The position numbers were made by a program, and so were the translations under genes. This document shows, one piece after another, positions 16,912-24,527 of a DNA stretch of 36,363 bases (position 1 is its first letter; each line of letters begins with the position of its first letter). Source of the stretch: Lentisphaeria bacterium UBA4640 (GTDB lineage: Bacteria; Verrucomicrobiota; Lentisphaeria; Victivallales; UBA1829); assembly GCA_002405835.1 (NCBI GenBank), contig DHMO01000048.1, forward strand, positions 183 through 36,545, written 5' to 3'. Under the pieces are notes generated by a model. That model searched no databases. It was not told where the DNA came from and saw only the letters and a program-made list of their open reading frames with translations.

Positions 16912-17513
16912 TCTTCCATAAATTCCTTTGCAAAGCGGTAAAGCTCTTCCGGTGAAAGTTCCGGACGGTAGATTCCGATTCCAACGCCGGCGCCGTCCGC
17001 TGTTTTCAGAAACGCCCGTTTGTTGGCGCGGATTATTCCGCCGACTGCGAATACGGGGAGTGGAAGCACCGATTTCAGAACCGCAATATTTTCGGGCGTT
17101 CCGCACGGAAACGCTTTCAGAATGTCCGCTCCGGCGTCGATCGCGTCAAACGCTTCCGTCGGCGTGGCGAATCCGGGCATGGAGAGCATCCCGAGCTCCT
17201 TTGTCCGGCGGATTACCGTGGGGCGCATGTTCGGCGAGATGATGAATTCTCCGCCCGCTTCCCGCACCTGTTCCGCCTGTTCCGGCGTGAGGACGGTTCC
17301 CGCGCCGATGATGATTCCGGTTCCCGCAAAGTGTTCCGCGAGCAGACGGATGCTTTCGAGTGCGCCCGGACGGTTCAGCGGAACTTCCATGAGACGGACT
17401 CCGGCGCGGACTAGTGCATCGCCGCACTCCGCGGCGTTCCCTGGAGCGAGACCGCGCAGAATTGCGACAATTCTCTCCCGGATGAAAATGTCAAACAATG
17501 GATGTTTCCCCAT
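16908..17513 (-). CDS. dgoA: 2-dehydro-3-deoxy-6-phosphogalactonate aldolase (KDPG aldolase family)
   Basis: The 201-residue class I aldolase cleaves a 2-keto-3-deoxy-6-phospho sugar acid to pyruvate and glyceraldehyde 3-phosphate. IVAILRGL, the MEVPLN motif (the PLN form is typical of DgoA, whereas Eda has a different residue set), GAGTVL, ISPNMRPTVI and the Schiff-base lysine in ILKAFP are visible. AVGGI and the phosphate loop follow. It precedes dgoD with a four-base overlap, giving an aldolase-dehydratase-SDR order. No 2-keto-3-deoxygalactonate kinase gene is in the operon; the PfkB gene at 22718 or one elsewhere would have to serve. An AAGGA site precedes the ATG. Confidence 0.88.
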   Translation of the reverse strand: MGKHPLFDIFIRERIVAILRGLAPGNAAECGDALVRAGVRLMEVPLNRPGALESIRLLAEHFAGTGIIIGAGTVLTPEQAEQVREAGGEFIISPNMRPTVIRRTKELGMLSMPGFATPTEAFDAIDAGADILKAFPCGTPENIAVLKSVLPLPVFAVGGIIRANKRAFLKTADGAGVGIGIYRPELSPEELYRFAKEFMEE

Positions 17514-17540
17514 GAGAATATCCTTTCTCTGTTTTTTTTC

Positions 17541-17546
17541 ATTATA
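17541..17546 (-). promoter_or_regulatory. -10 box of the sugar-acid operon promoter
   Basis: A perfect TATAAT on the minus strand lies 27 bases before the aldolase start. No good -35 box is found at 15-18 bases. This is the usual look of an activator-dependent promoter and fits control by the divergent AraC-type protein. Confidence 0.5.
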
Positions 17547-17608
17547 GCACAGGAATCTGTTTGAAACTATGCAGATGCGGCTGTATTTTATGGAAAACAG
17601 GCTGAATT

Positions 17609-18490
17609 ATGGAAAATCTTGGCAAATATCAACAGTTTATCGAAGGCCTTGAGGCTCTTTCGCGCTTCAGCGGCTGCCATTTTGTGATTAAAACCGGAGA
17701 ACGTGCGTGGCTGACTCCGCTTCCGCAGGAGCTGCGTTATCATTGCTGCGCATTCTGCCGTGCGGTCAAAGAGCAGAGCGGACGTATGAATCTTCTCTGC
17801 AATCGTCATCACGCCGAGACGGCTCTCCGGGAGGCGGTGCAGCGCCGTGAACCGTTCGAGACTGTCTGTCACGCCGGAGTGACGGAGCTTGTGATTCCGA
17901 TTCTTGCCGGAGGCTGCCGCGGCGCGGTGTTTGCCGGCCCGTTCATATCGACAGGGCCCGCGGATATGCCGGAGAGTCTTCGCCGGATTTATGAGGAGCT
18001 CCCGAAACTGCCGCGTTCGCGGATGCCTTCGCTCCAGGCGCTGGTGAGTGCGCTTCTGACCGCGTGTGAGCCGGAGAGCTGGCGCAAGTCTCCGCTTGCG
18101 CTTCTTCCTGCGGCGGATTATGCGCGGATAGACGAGCGGATGCAGAAAACGCTTCAGTATCTTCACCGGAATTTCCGGAAGCCCCTGCGTGTAAACGAGG
18201 TGAGCCGCGCAGTCGGGTTGAGCCGTTCGCGTTTCATCCATTGCTTCACGCGTGCGTTCGGAATATCGTTCTGCGAGTATCTTCAGCGTCTGCGCCTTTC
18301 GGAAGCTCTGCCGTGGGTGGAGCTGACGGATCTTCCGTTCAGTGCGGTTGCGGAGGAGTGCGGCTTTGCGGATCAGAGCCGTTTTTCCGCGTTGTTCAGA
18401 CGGTATTGTCATGTTTCGCCCGGCGCATTCCGGAAAAGACGGAGCGTTTTTCCTCAAGTTTCAAGTGACTTTTTTTCACAGAGCTCTTGA
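17609..18490 (+). CDS. AraC-family regulator with N-terminal PocR sensor domain
   Basis: The 293-residue protein has a PocR-type ligand-binding domain (PF10114) at residues 1-130. Its Cys/His pattern is HCCAFCRAVKEQ, LLCNRHHAETA and VCHAGVTELVIPI, followed by a Gly-rich GGCRGAVFAGPF. Residues 175-275 hold a double helix-turn-helix of the AraC type (VNEVSRAVGLSRSRFIHCFT and VAEECGFADQSRFSALFRRY). PocR domains sense small hydrocarbon derivatives such as 1,2-propanediol or sugars. The gene is divergent from the dgoA-dgoD-SDR operon across 95 bases and is its likely activator. The C-terminus has a short extra Ser/Phe tail. Confidence 0.9.
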   Translation: MENLGKYQQFIEGLEALSRFSGCHFVIKTGERAWLTPLPQELRYHCCAFCRAVKEQSGRMNLLCNRHHAETALREAVQRREPFETVCHAGVTELVIPILAGGCRGAVFAGPFISTGPADMPESLRRIYEELPKLPRSRMPSLQALVSALLTACEPESWRKSPLALLPAADYARIDERMQKTLQYLHRNFRKPLRVNEVSRAVGLSRSRFIHCFTRAFGISFCEYLQRLRLSEALPWVELTDLPFSAVAEECGFADQSRFSALFRRYCHVSPGAFRKRRSVFPQVSSDFFSQSS

Positions 18491-18514
18491 TTTTCAGAAA
18501 ACATGGGGTACATT
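18487..18514 (+). promoter_or_regulatory. Weak candidate promoter for fabD-fabG
   Basis: TTGATT (18487-18492) and TACATT (18509-18514) are separated by 16 bases, each matching consensus at four positions. The -35 box overlaps the stop of the AraC gene. Read-through from that gene is an alternative since no terminator is visible between them. Confidence 0.3.
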
Positions 18515-18554
18515 AAATTTCAAGGTTTAAACTAAAGAAACGAGGTATACTCTC

Positions 18555-19457
18555 ATGAAAACCGCTTATATCTTCTCCGGACAGGGCGCTCAGACTGTCG
18601 GAATGGGCAAGGATCTCTATGAACAGAGCAACGCCGCGGCCGCAATCTTCAACGAGGCGGATTCCGTGCTCGGATGGAGCATTTCCGACATCTGCTTCAA
18701 CGGTCCTGCGGAAAAACTGACCGAAAGCAAATACTGCCAGCCGGCAATCTATACGACCAGCATGGCGTGTCTCGCCGCTTACCGCGAAAAATTTGACGGC
18801 GATCCCGATGAAGTCGTCGGCTGCGCCGGACTCAGCCTCGGCGAGTATGCTGCTCTTGCCGCCGCGGGATATTTCACTTTCGCGAACGGACTCAAACTTG
18901 TCGCCCGCCGCGCCGAACTCATGGATGAAGCCTGCCGCGCGACACAGGGCGGAATGGCGGCGATCATCGCCGGAAATCCGGACGTCATCCGTGAAGTCTG
19001 CAAAGAGTGCGATATCGACGTCGCCAACTACAACTGCCCGGGTCAGATCGTGATCAGCGGTGAAAAGGAAGGCGTTCTCAAGGCTTGCGGAATGCTGAAG
19101 GAAAAAGGCGTGAAGCGCGCAATTCCGCTGAACGTCGCCGGAGCATTCCATTCGCGTCTCATGGCGGAAGCCGGCAGACAGCTGCGCGGACCTCTCGCGG
19201 ACACCTTTGTTTCCGAGCTGGAACACCCGGTCGTGCAGAACCTTACGGGGGCTGTTGAGACGGATCTTCAGCAGATCAAGGAAAACCTTGCGGGTCAGGT
19301 TGCCGGCAGTGTCAAATGGGAAGACTGCGTCCGCACGCTGATCGGGCTCGGAGCAGAGAAATTCGTTGAATTCGGACCGGGCGCTGTTCTGACCGGATTC
19401 GTCAAGAAGATTGATCCCTCCAAAACATTGGTCAATGTTTCCGGAATGATTCAATAA
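18555..19457 (+). CDS. fabD: Malonyl-CoA:ACP transacylase
   Basis: FabD loads malonate from CoA onto acyl carrier protein for fatty-acid synthesis. The 300-residue protein shows IFSGQGAQTVGMG at the N-terminus, the nucleophile S94 in GLSLGEYAAL, substrate arginine R119 (VARRAELM) and catalytic H199 (GAFHSRLM). The nucleophile elbow reads GLSLGE, as in plant and cyanobacterial enzymes, rather than GHSLGE of E. coli. The 23-base gap and good ribosome site before fabG suggest an operon. Neither fabH nor acpP is adjacent, unlike the usual fab cluster. Confidence 0.97.
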   Translation: MKTAYIFSGQGAQTVGMGKDLYEQSNAAAAIFNEADSVLGWSISDICFNGPAEKLTESKYCQPAIYTTSMACLAAYREKFDGDPDEVVGCAGLSLGEYAALAAAGYFTFANGLKLVARRAELMDEACRATQGGMAAIIAGNPDVIREVCKECDIDVANYNCPGQIVISGEKEGVLKACGMLKEKGVKRAIPLNVAGAFHSRLMAEAGRQLRGPLADTFVSELEHPVVQNLTGAVETDLQQIKENLAGQVAGSVKWEDCVRTLIGLGAEKFVEFGPGAVLTGFVKKIDPSKTLVNVSGMIQ

Positions 19458-19480
19458 ATTGCAACTGAAAGGATTTAGAA

Positions 19481-20227
19481 ATGGGAAAGAACCTTGAAGG
19501 AAGAGTCGCGCTCGTCACAGGCGGAGCCCGCGGCATTGGCAGAGCCATCTGCGAAAAACTCGCGTCGGAAGGCGCAACCGTTGCCATGGTCGACATCATG
19601 CTCGACGTTGCGGAGAAGACCGCGGCTGAATTCCGTGCGAACGGACATGAAGCATTTGCCGTTGCCGCGAACGTCGCGAAGTTCGAAGATGCCGAAGCCG
19701 CCGTTAAAGCTGTTGTCGAGAAATACGGCAAACTTGACATTCTCGTGAACTGCGCCGGAATCACGCGCGACACCCTGATGCTCAAAATGACCGAGCAGGA
19801 CTGGGATGCTGTTATCGCCGTGAACCTGAAGGGCGTGTTCAATATGACGAAAGCCGCGATCCGCCCGATGATGAAAGCCCGTTTCGGCCGTATCGTCAAC
19901 ATCTCCTCGGTCGTCGGCCGCATGGGCAACGTCGGCCAGGCGAACTACGCAGCTTCCAAAGCCGGCGTGCTCGGTCTGACCAAGACGACTGCGCGTGAGT
20001 TTGCCTCCCGCAACATCACCGCGAACGCCGTTTGCCCGGGCTACATCGCCACGGATATGACGGAAAAACTCCCGCAGGAAGCCCGTGATGCGTTCCTCGT
20101 GAACATCCCGCTGAAGCGCGCCGGCAAACCCGCCGATGTCGCAAACGTCGTCTACTTCTTCTGCTCTCCGGAAGCTGATTATGTGACCGGACAGGTCCTG
20201 AACTGCGACGGCGGTTTCCTGATGTAA
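19481..20227 (+). CDS. fabG: 3-oxoacyl-ACP reductase
   Basis: FabG reduces beta-ketoacyl-ACP with NADPH in the fatty-acid cycle. The 248-residue SDR has TGGARGIG (13-20), NCAG (90-93), catalytic N115, S143, Y156 and K160, and the FabG-typical VVGRMGNVGQANYAASKAG. The C-terminus is VTGQVLNCDGGFLM. An AAAGGA site precedes the ATG, and the location directly after fabD supports FabG rather than a generic dehydrogenase. Transcription probably ends at the long hairpin 30 bases downstream. Confidence 0.95.
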   Translation: MGKNLEGRVALVTGGARGIGRAICEKLASEGATVAMVDIMLDVAEKTAAEFRANGHEAFAVAANVAKFEDAEAAVKAVVEKYGKLDILVNCAGITRDTLMLKMTEQDWDAVIAVNLKGVFNMTKAAIRPMMKARFGRIVNISSVVGRMGNVGQANYAASKAGVLGLTKTTAREFASRNITANAVCPGYIATDMTEKLPQEARDAFLVNIPLKRAGKPADVANVVYFFCSPEADYVTGQVLNCDGGFLM

Positions 20228-20256
20228 TTTCCGTTTTTCAAACGGAATGCAATGAT

Positions 20257-20300
20257 TTGCGCCCCTCCGGCTGAATTCAGCCGGAGGGGCGCAATGTTTT
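20257..20300 (+). terminator. Rho-independent terminator after fabG
   Basis: Bases 20257-20294 form a perfect 38-base palindrome (19-base arms, GC-rich) followed by TGTTTT. A smaller hairpin, CCGTTT/AAACGG, precedes it at 20231-20245. The T-run is short, but the stem is by far the strongest in the region. Confidence 0.75.
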
Positions 20301-20323
20301 CAGAGGAATTTTTTGGTTTCCGC

Positions 20324-20352
20324 TTGAAAAGGAATCGGAAAAGCGATATTTT
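20324..20352 (+). promoter_or_regulatory. Promoter for the DUF4886 gene
   Basis: TTGAAA (20324-20329) and TATTTT (20347-20352) are separated by 17 bases, about 28 bases before the chosen ATG. Its location is the reason the longer upstream reading frame was not used. Confidence 0.55.
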
Positions 20353-20380
20353 ACGGGAACCTCAAAAAAGGAGATTTGCA

Positions 20381-21259
20381 ATGGCAGATCAAATTGGCAG
20401 AAAACTCAAAGTTCTTATGATCGGAAACAGCTTCACGCAGAGCGTCCCATATTTCTTCCCGAGCATCGTCGAGGCTTCCGGAAACGATTCGCTTGTGCTT
20501 GAGATGGCGGCAATCGGAGGATACACTCTCGCAACTCACTGCAGCGATTATTATAAATCCGAACAGAATCCCGAACACAGACCCTACTGGACCGGATTCA
20601 AACAGGCAAGTCTGCATGAACTCCTCTCCGAACACAAGTGGGATATCGTCACCGTTCAGCAGGCAAGCGATCAGAGCTGCAATCATTCCGTAAGTTCCTG
20701 GCGCGCGGATGAACTCATCAGTCTCATCCGTCATCATCAGCCGGAGGCGGAAATCATGACACAGCTCATCTGGGCATTCCGCGCAGACGATGCGGCAATC
20801 CGCATTCCCGACGGCTACTGGAAGTTCGATCAGCACGAAATGTATCAGCGGCTCCTCAAAAGCTATGGCGAACTCGCGGAAACTCATAACCTCCGCGTCA
20901 TTCCCGTCGGGCTCGCGGTCGAGATCGCCAGGGAAAAATCTCCGCTGAAATTCAAGAACTATGATCCGGCAATTCTCGATACGCTCAATCCGCCCGATGT
21001 TCCCCCGCAGGCGGGCGATCCGGTCGGCGACATCCGCTGGAGAAAAGACGAAAAAACAGGCGAACTTTTCCTCTATCGTGACACCAGTCACATGAACGTC
21101 CGCGGCAAGTATCTGCAGGCATGCGTCTGGTATATCCTCCTCTATGGACGGATCGCCGAAGACATCAAGTACATTCCGAAAGAGCTTTCCGACTCCGAGG
21201 CGAAACTTCTCGCCCGATGCGCGGAGCAGGCGGTCCGCGAGTACAAACAGGTCAAATAA
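20381..21259 (+). CDS. DUF4886 SGNH-like hydrolase
   Basis: The 292-residue protein matches the DUF4886 family of SGNH hydrolases, which are often found beside polysaccharide-degrading genes and may remove acyl groups from sugars. The nucleophile block is MIGNSFTQS (S17); DIVTVQQAS is the second conserved block; the C-terminal acid and base are D234 and H237 in DTSHMNVRGKYLQ. There is no signal peptide, so it seems cytoplasmic. The start at MADQIG is supported by an AAGGAG site and by the promoter lying just upstream. It is a single-gene unit between two terminators. The substrate is unknown. Confidence 0.85.
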   Translation: MADQIGRKLKVLMIGNSFTQSVPYFFPSIVEASGNDSLVLEMAAIGGYTLATHCSDYYKSEQNPEHRPYWTGFKQASLHELLSEHKWDIVTVQQASDQSCNHSVSSWRADELISLIRHHQPEAEIMTQLIWAFRADDAAIRIPDGYWKFDQHEMYQRLLKSYGELAETHNLRVIPVGLAVEIAREKSPLKFKNYDPAILDTLNPPDVPPQAGDPVGDIRWRKDEKTGELFLYRDTSHMNVRGKYLQACVWYILLYGRIAEDIKYIPKELSDSEAKLLARCAEQAVREYKQVK

Positions 21260-21276
21260 TCCCGAATCCGCAAACG

Positions 21277-21317
21277 AAAACGGCGCAATTCCATGAATCC
21301 GGAGCTGCGCCGTTTTT
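21277..21317. terminator. Bidirectional terminator between DUF4886 and MFS genes
   Basis: Eleven-base arms (21277-21287 and 21306-21316, AAAACGGCGCA and its complement) flank an 18-base loop. TTTTT ends the right arm, and AAAA precedes the left one, so both convergent transcripts get a T-run. Confidence 0.75.
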
Positions 21318-21331
21318 CATTTTCAGAACAA

Positions 21332-22582
21332 TTATTTTTCTTCTGCGAGCTCCTTTTTCGGAAACACCCACCCCTCCAGGAAGATGACCAGAGAGAACAG
21401 CACCAGCGATGCGGGAATCAGGAAAAAGGAATGTTTCAGGCCGATGTGGTCTCCGCAAACGCCCATGATCCAAGTGAAAAATCCGCAGCCCGGAATGCCC
21501 ATCGCCGAAAAATAAATGTAAAGCATTGTTGAATCCAAATGCGGCAGCTGATGCACGCCGTACACCTGAAGCGTCGGCCAGTACGGAGCAATTCCGATTC
21601 CTGCGAGAAAAAGCAGGAAGAACAGAACCGCAAAAAACAGCACACCAGATCCGAGCATTGCCGGAGACAAAACTGTCAGCAGAAGCGTAACGGGAATCGT
21701 GCCGAGTCCGGCTGCAAGCAGAATGATTTTCAGATTTCCCGGACGCGCAATCAGCCCGAAATAAGTCCGTCCCGCAAACATGCCGAATGCAATCGCCGCG
21801 GTGCCGAGTCCCGCCATCCATGCGCTCGCATTGAAGCTGATCTGGATGTATGCGGCCGTCCAGAATGTCAGGCAGAACTCAGAGCCGGCGCCAAGAAACA
21901 TTCCGAGGCAGTAGACCCAGAAGCGCGGTGTCTTGCCGATCGCGGCGGAATAATCCCAGATTGCGGCAAGGCTTACGCCGCCTGCGGTTTCCGGATATTT
22001 TCTGTCCGGGTTCTCTTTCCAGAGAAAGAGAAGCGAAGTCAGCAGGGCAAGTCCGCCCGCGCATGCAAGAATGATGCGCCAGTTCACGCCGAGCGTCAGC
22101 AATCCGCCGGCGCCGAGGACGCAGATCCCGATTCCGATCGACCAGAAAGCGTGTGCGATATTCACATACCGCTCCGGCGCGTCCTTGTGAAGGTCCTGCA
22201 CAAACGGTGTGGCGACGCCCTCGCAGATACCTTCTCCGATTCCCGCAATCAGCAGGCACGGTATCAGCATCCAGTACGAGGGGACAAATGCGCAGAGCAG
22301 AATTCCGCCGCCCGTCAGAATCATGCAGGACCCCATTGAAATGCGTTTGCCGATCTGTCCCGCGATCGCTCCGCAGAGAATAAGCGCGATCACAATCGCG
22401 ACGCTGCGCATCAGATGCAGAACTCCGCCCGCGGCCATGCCGCCTTTGTCGAGCGGAAAATTCAGGTCAGCTCCCATTGCGACAATCACAATCGGGATGG
22501 AAAGCGAACACAGCGAATATGCCGCGAACGCCGCGTATGACGCCACATCATAGCGTCCCAGTTTCAGTTTCCCGGAAGACAT
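21332..22582 (-). CDS. MFS transporter, probably for a sugar
   Basis: The 416-residue product has about 12 membrane helices and the layout of a major facilitator permease (short N-terminus, six helices, the charged loop LWKENPDRKYPETAGG, then six helices). The frame is open for another 323 codons upstream, but that part runs antisense to the pfkB gene and is not real. MSSGKLKLGRYD is preceded by a clear AGGAG site. It is divergent from the PfkB kinase and AraC genes, so a sugar substrate is likely, but the exact subfamily is not clear to me. It ends at the bidirectional terminator. Confidence 0.85.
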   Translation of the reverse strand: MSSGKLKLGRYDVASYAAFAAYSLCSLSIPIVIVAMGADLNFPLDKGGMAAGGVLHLMRSVAIVIALILCGAIAGQIGKRISMGSCMILTGGGILLCAFVPSYWMLIPCLLIAGIGEGICEGVATPFVQDLHKDAPERYVNIAHAFWSIGIGICVLGAGGLLTLGVNWRIILACAGGLALLTSLLFLWKENPDRKYPETAGGVSLAAIWDYSAAIGKTPRFWVYCLGMFLGAGSEFCLTFWTAAYIQISFNASAWMAGLGTAAIAFGMFAGRTYFGLIARPGNLKIILLAAGLGTIPVTLLLTVLSPAMLGSGVLFFAVLFFLLFLAGIGIAPYWPTLQVYGVHQLPHLDSTMLYIYFSAMGIPGCGFFTWIMGVCGDHIGLKHSFFLIPASLVLFSLVIFLEGWVFPKKELAEEK

Positions 22583-22613
22583 AACAACTCCTTTTTCAGA
22601 AAATAAATCAGGT

Positions 22614-22641
22614 AAAATACCCTGAAAATTAAAAAATACAA
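22614..22641 (-). promoter_or_regulatory. Candidate promoter for the MFS gene
   Basis: On the minus strand, TTGTAT (22636-22641) and TATTTT (22614-22619) are separated by 16 bases. The -10 box lies inside a small palindrome, GGTAAAATACC (22611-22621), which could be an operator. Confidence 0.4.
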
Positions 22642-22661
22642 GCCGTTTTTTCATTTTGCGG

Positions 22662-22690
22662 TTGCTTTTTCTCCGAAAACATTGTATAAT
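22662..22690 (+). promoter_or_regulatory. Promoter for the pfkB-araC pair
   Basis: TTGCTT (22662-22667) and a perfect TATAAT (22685-22690) are separated by 17 bases, 27 bases before the ATG at 22718. An in-frame Met at 22682 lies in the -10 region and is therefore not the start. Confidence 0.65.
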
Positions 22691-22717
22691 AATTCCGAAA
22701 CAAAAAGGAAACAGAGC

Positions 22718-23566
22718 ATGACAGCACAAACGACAAAGCCCATACACAACCCGCTGAAAGTGGTCTCTTTCGGCGAAGTCCTGTTCGACATCATCGGCGG
22801 CGAGCCGTTCCTCGGCGGAGCCCCGCTGAACCTCGCGGCGCATCTCTGCAGACAGGGCGCGCAAACAGCACTCGTTTCCGCAGTCGGCAATGATGAGCTC
22901 GGACGGAACGCGCTTGAACAGATCCGGAAAATCGGACTCGATATACACGCAATTGCCACACTCACAGACCGTCCGACCGGAACGGTGACCGCCCGGCTTG
23001 ATGAAAACAAAGTCGCAACCTACGATTTTGCGGCGGACACGGCGTATGACCACATTCCGCTTCCGCAAATTGATACCGATATCGACCTCTTCTGTTTCGG
23101 CACACTCGCACAGCGTTCGCCCGAATCGCGCGAAACCCTCCGGAAACTTCGCAGTTCGCTCGACTGTCTGTTCTTCTACGACGTCAATCTGCGCCAGAAT
23201 TTCTATTCCAGAGAGATTCTGGAGGAGTCGCTGAACGCGGCGGACATTGTGAAGCTGAACGAGGATGAGTTTCCCGTTCTGGCTTCGATGTTCGGTCTTC
23301 CGGACGACCCGGAGGCGTTCCGGCGTCACTTCGGACTCCTGTTCGTGCTCCTGACTCTCGGTCCTGACGGCTGCGATCTCTATGGGGAATCCGGCAGGAT
23401 TCACTCTCCGGCAGTTCCGGTCAAAGTCGTCAGCACAGTCGGCGCGGGCGATTCGTTCAGTGCGGCGTTTCTGTATCACTACCTGACCGGCTCGTCCCTT
23501 GCGGATGCGCTTGCGGCGGGGAACCGCCTTGCCGCGAAAATCGCCGGGCAAAAAGGCGCAATCTGA
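22718..23566 (+). CDS. PfkB-family carbohydrate kinase (fructokinase-like)
   Basis: This 282-residue ribokinase-fold enzyme phosphorylates a sugar or sugar acid. The sugar-binding GGAPLNLAAHL is at residues 33-43, DVNLRQNFYS at 155-164, and the ATP and catalytic motif STVGAGDSF at 239-247 with base D245. The DVNLRQNF form is common in Bacteroidetes-like kinases annotated as fructokinase, but 2-keto-3-deoxygluconate or galactonate kinase cannot be excluded and would complete the dgo pathway 5 kb away. It shares a promoter with the following AraC gene (11-base gap) and is divergent from the MFS transporter. Confidence 0.88.
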   Translation: MTAQTTKPIHNPLKVVSFGEVLFDIIGGEPFLGGAPLNLAAHLCRQGAQTALVSAVGNDELGRNALEQIRKIGLDIHAIATLTDRPTGTVTARLDENKVATYDFAADTAYDHIPLPQIDTDIDLFCFGTLAQRSPESRETLRKLRSSLDCLFFYDVNLRQNFYSREILEESLNAADIVKLNEDEFPVLASMFGLPDDPEAFRRHFGLLFVLLTLGPDGCDLYGESGRIHSPAVPVKVVSTVGAGDSFSAAFLYHYLTGSSLADALAAGNRLAAKIAGQKGAI

Positions 23567-23577
23567 GGAGAACCGGA

Positions 23578-24441
23578 ATGGACAGCGACGATTTCCGTGT
23601 TCTCGGAGCGGATATTTATTTCCGCTCCGGCTTTCCGTTCGCGATTGCGAAATACAACCACACGCAGAAGGAATTCGCCCACATTGCGCCCGCCGTCCGC
23701 GAGTTCTGGAAAATCACGTACATTGAAAACGGCGCATCGACGCTTGAGTTCAGCGGACGGCGTTACAAGCTCCGCGCGGGGAGCATCTACCTGATGCACC
23801 CGGATTTGAAGACGCTCTACCATATTACGGAAGAGCCGCTTTCAGTCTGCAACATTCTGTTCACCAAAGATTTCCTGAAAGAATTTCTGCCGGAACTGAT
23901 GCGCCGCTTCCATTTTTTCTCGGTTTTCACCGATGACTTTGTCCGCCAGAAGAAAATTCCCTTCTACGCGCTGGAATCATCGCGTCCGATCCGCGCGATG
24001 GTGATGGAGCTTGAGCAGGAATATTTCCGCAAGGAGATCAACTATCAGCTGAACATCAAATTGAATCTGATGCGTCTTCTGCTTCAGTTTCAGCGGGAAT
24101 CGGCGTTCCTGGAATCCGGACGCGAGCGGATCGTGTCGGAGATCCGTTCGATGCTGGAGGAGGACCTCCGCCGGAGCTTCAGCCTGACGGATCTGGCAAA
24201 ACATTTTGCGGTCAGCAAGCAGCATCTCTGTCATTTATACAAGCAGCAGACGGGGCGTTCGATCATTGAGGACGTCAATGAGCGCCGGATGGACCATGCC
24301 GCGGAGCTCCTTCTGAACGGCGCGACTCCGATTTCCGAAATCTGTTACCGCTGCGGTTTCAACGATCTGAGTTATTTCTACCGCACGTTCAAGCAGCGTT
24401 TCGGTCTCAACCCCGGCGAATTCCGCAGACACGGGAAATGA
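23578..24441 (+). CDS. AraC-family regulator with cupin-type sensor
   Basis: The 287-residue protein has an N-terminal cupin-like arabinose-binding region (residues 20-130; REFWKITYIENGASTLEF and the LRAGSIYLMHP turn) and a C-terminal double helix-turn-helix (residues 190-285; LTDLAKHFAVSKQHLCHLY and ISEICYRCGFNDLSYFYRTF, ending FGLNPGEFRR). It most likely regulates the pfkB kinase and the divergent MFS gene in response to their sugar. The ribosome site is GAGGAG. It differs from the PocR-type AraC protein at 17609. Confidence 0.92.
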   Translation: MDSDDFRVLGADIYFRSGFPFAIAKYNHTQKEFAHIAPAVREFWKITYIENGASTLEFSGRRYKLRAGSIYLMHPDLKTLYHITEEPLSVCNILFTKDFLKEFLPELMRRFHFFSVFTDDFVRQKKIPFYALESSRPIRAMVMELEQEYFRKEINYQLNIKLNLMRLLLQFQRESAFLESGRERIVSEIRSMLEEDLRRSFSLTDLAKHFAVSKQHLCHLYKQQTGRSIIEDVNERRMDHAAELLLNGATPISEICYRCGFNDLSYFYRTFKQRFGLNPGEFRRHGK

Positions 24442-24453
24442 TTCGGCGGAAAT

Positions 24454-24470
24454 GCATTCGTTTCGAATGC
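24454..24470. terminator. Weak terminator hairpin between convergent genes
   Basis: GCATTCG and CGAATGC form a 7-base stem with a TTT loop. Only a short ATTT follows on the minus strand, so it best suits the leftward AI-2E operon. Confidence 0.35.
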
Positions 24471-24527
24471 GAAAGCGCCGCCGTTTACGGCAAAGAGCGG
24501 TGAAGAGGCGGTATGAAAAGCCGTCGC

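Noticed and set aside
20257..20294. The perfect 38-base palindrome as an operator.
   Set aside because: Its position just after the fabG stop, GC-rich arms and following T-run fit a transcription terminator better.
22583..23551. An N-terminal extension of the MFS frame of 323 codons.
   Set aside because: It runs antisense over the promoter and coding region of pfkB. The MFS start at 22582 has a good AGGAG site and usual length.
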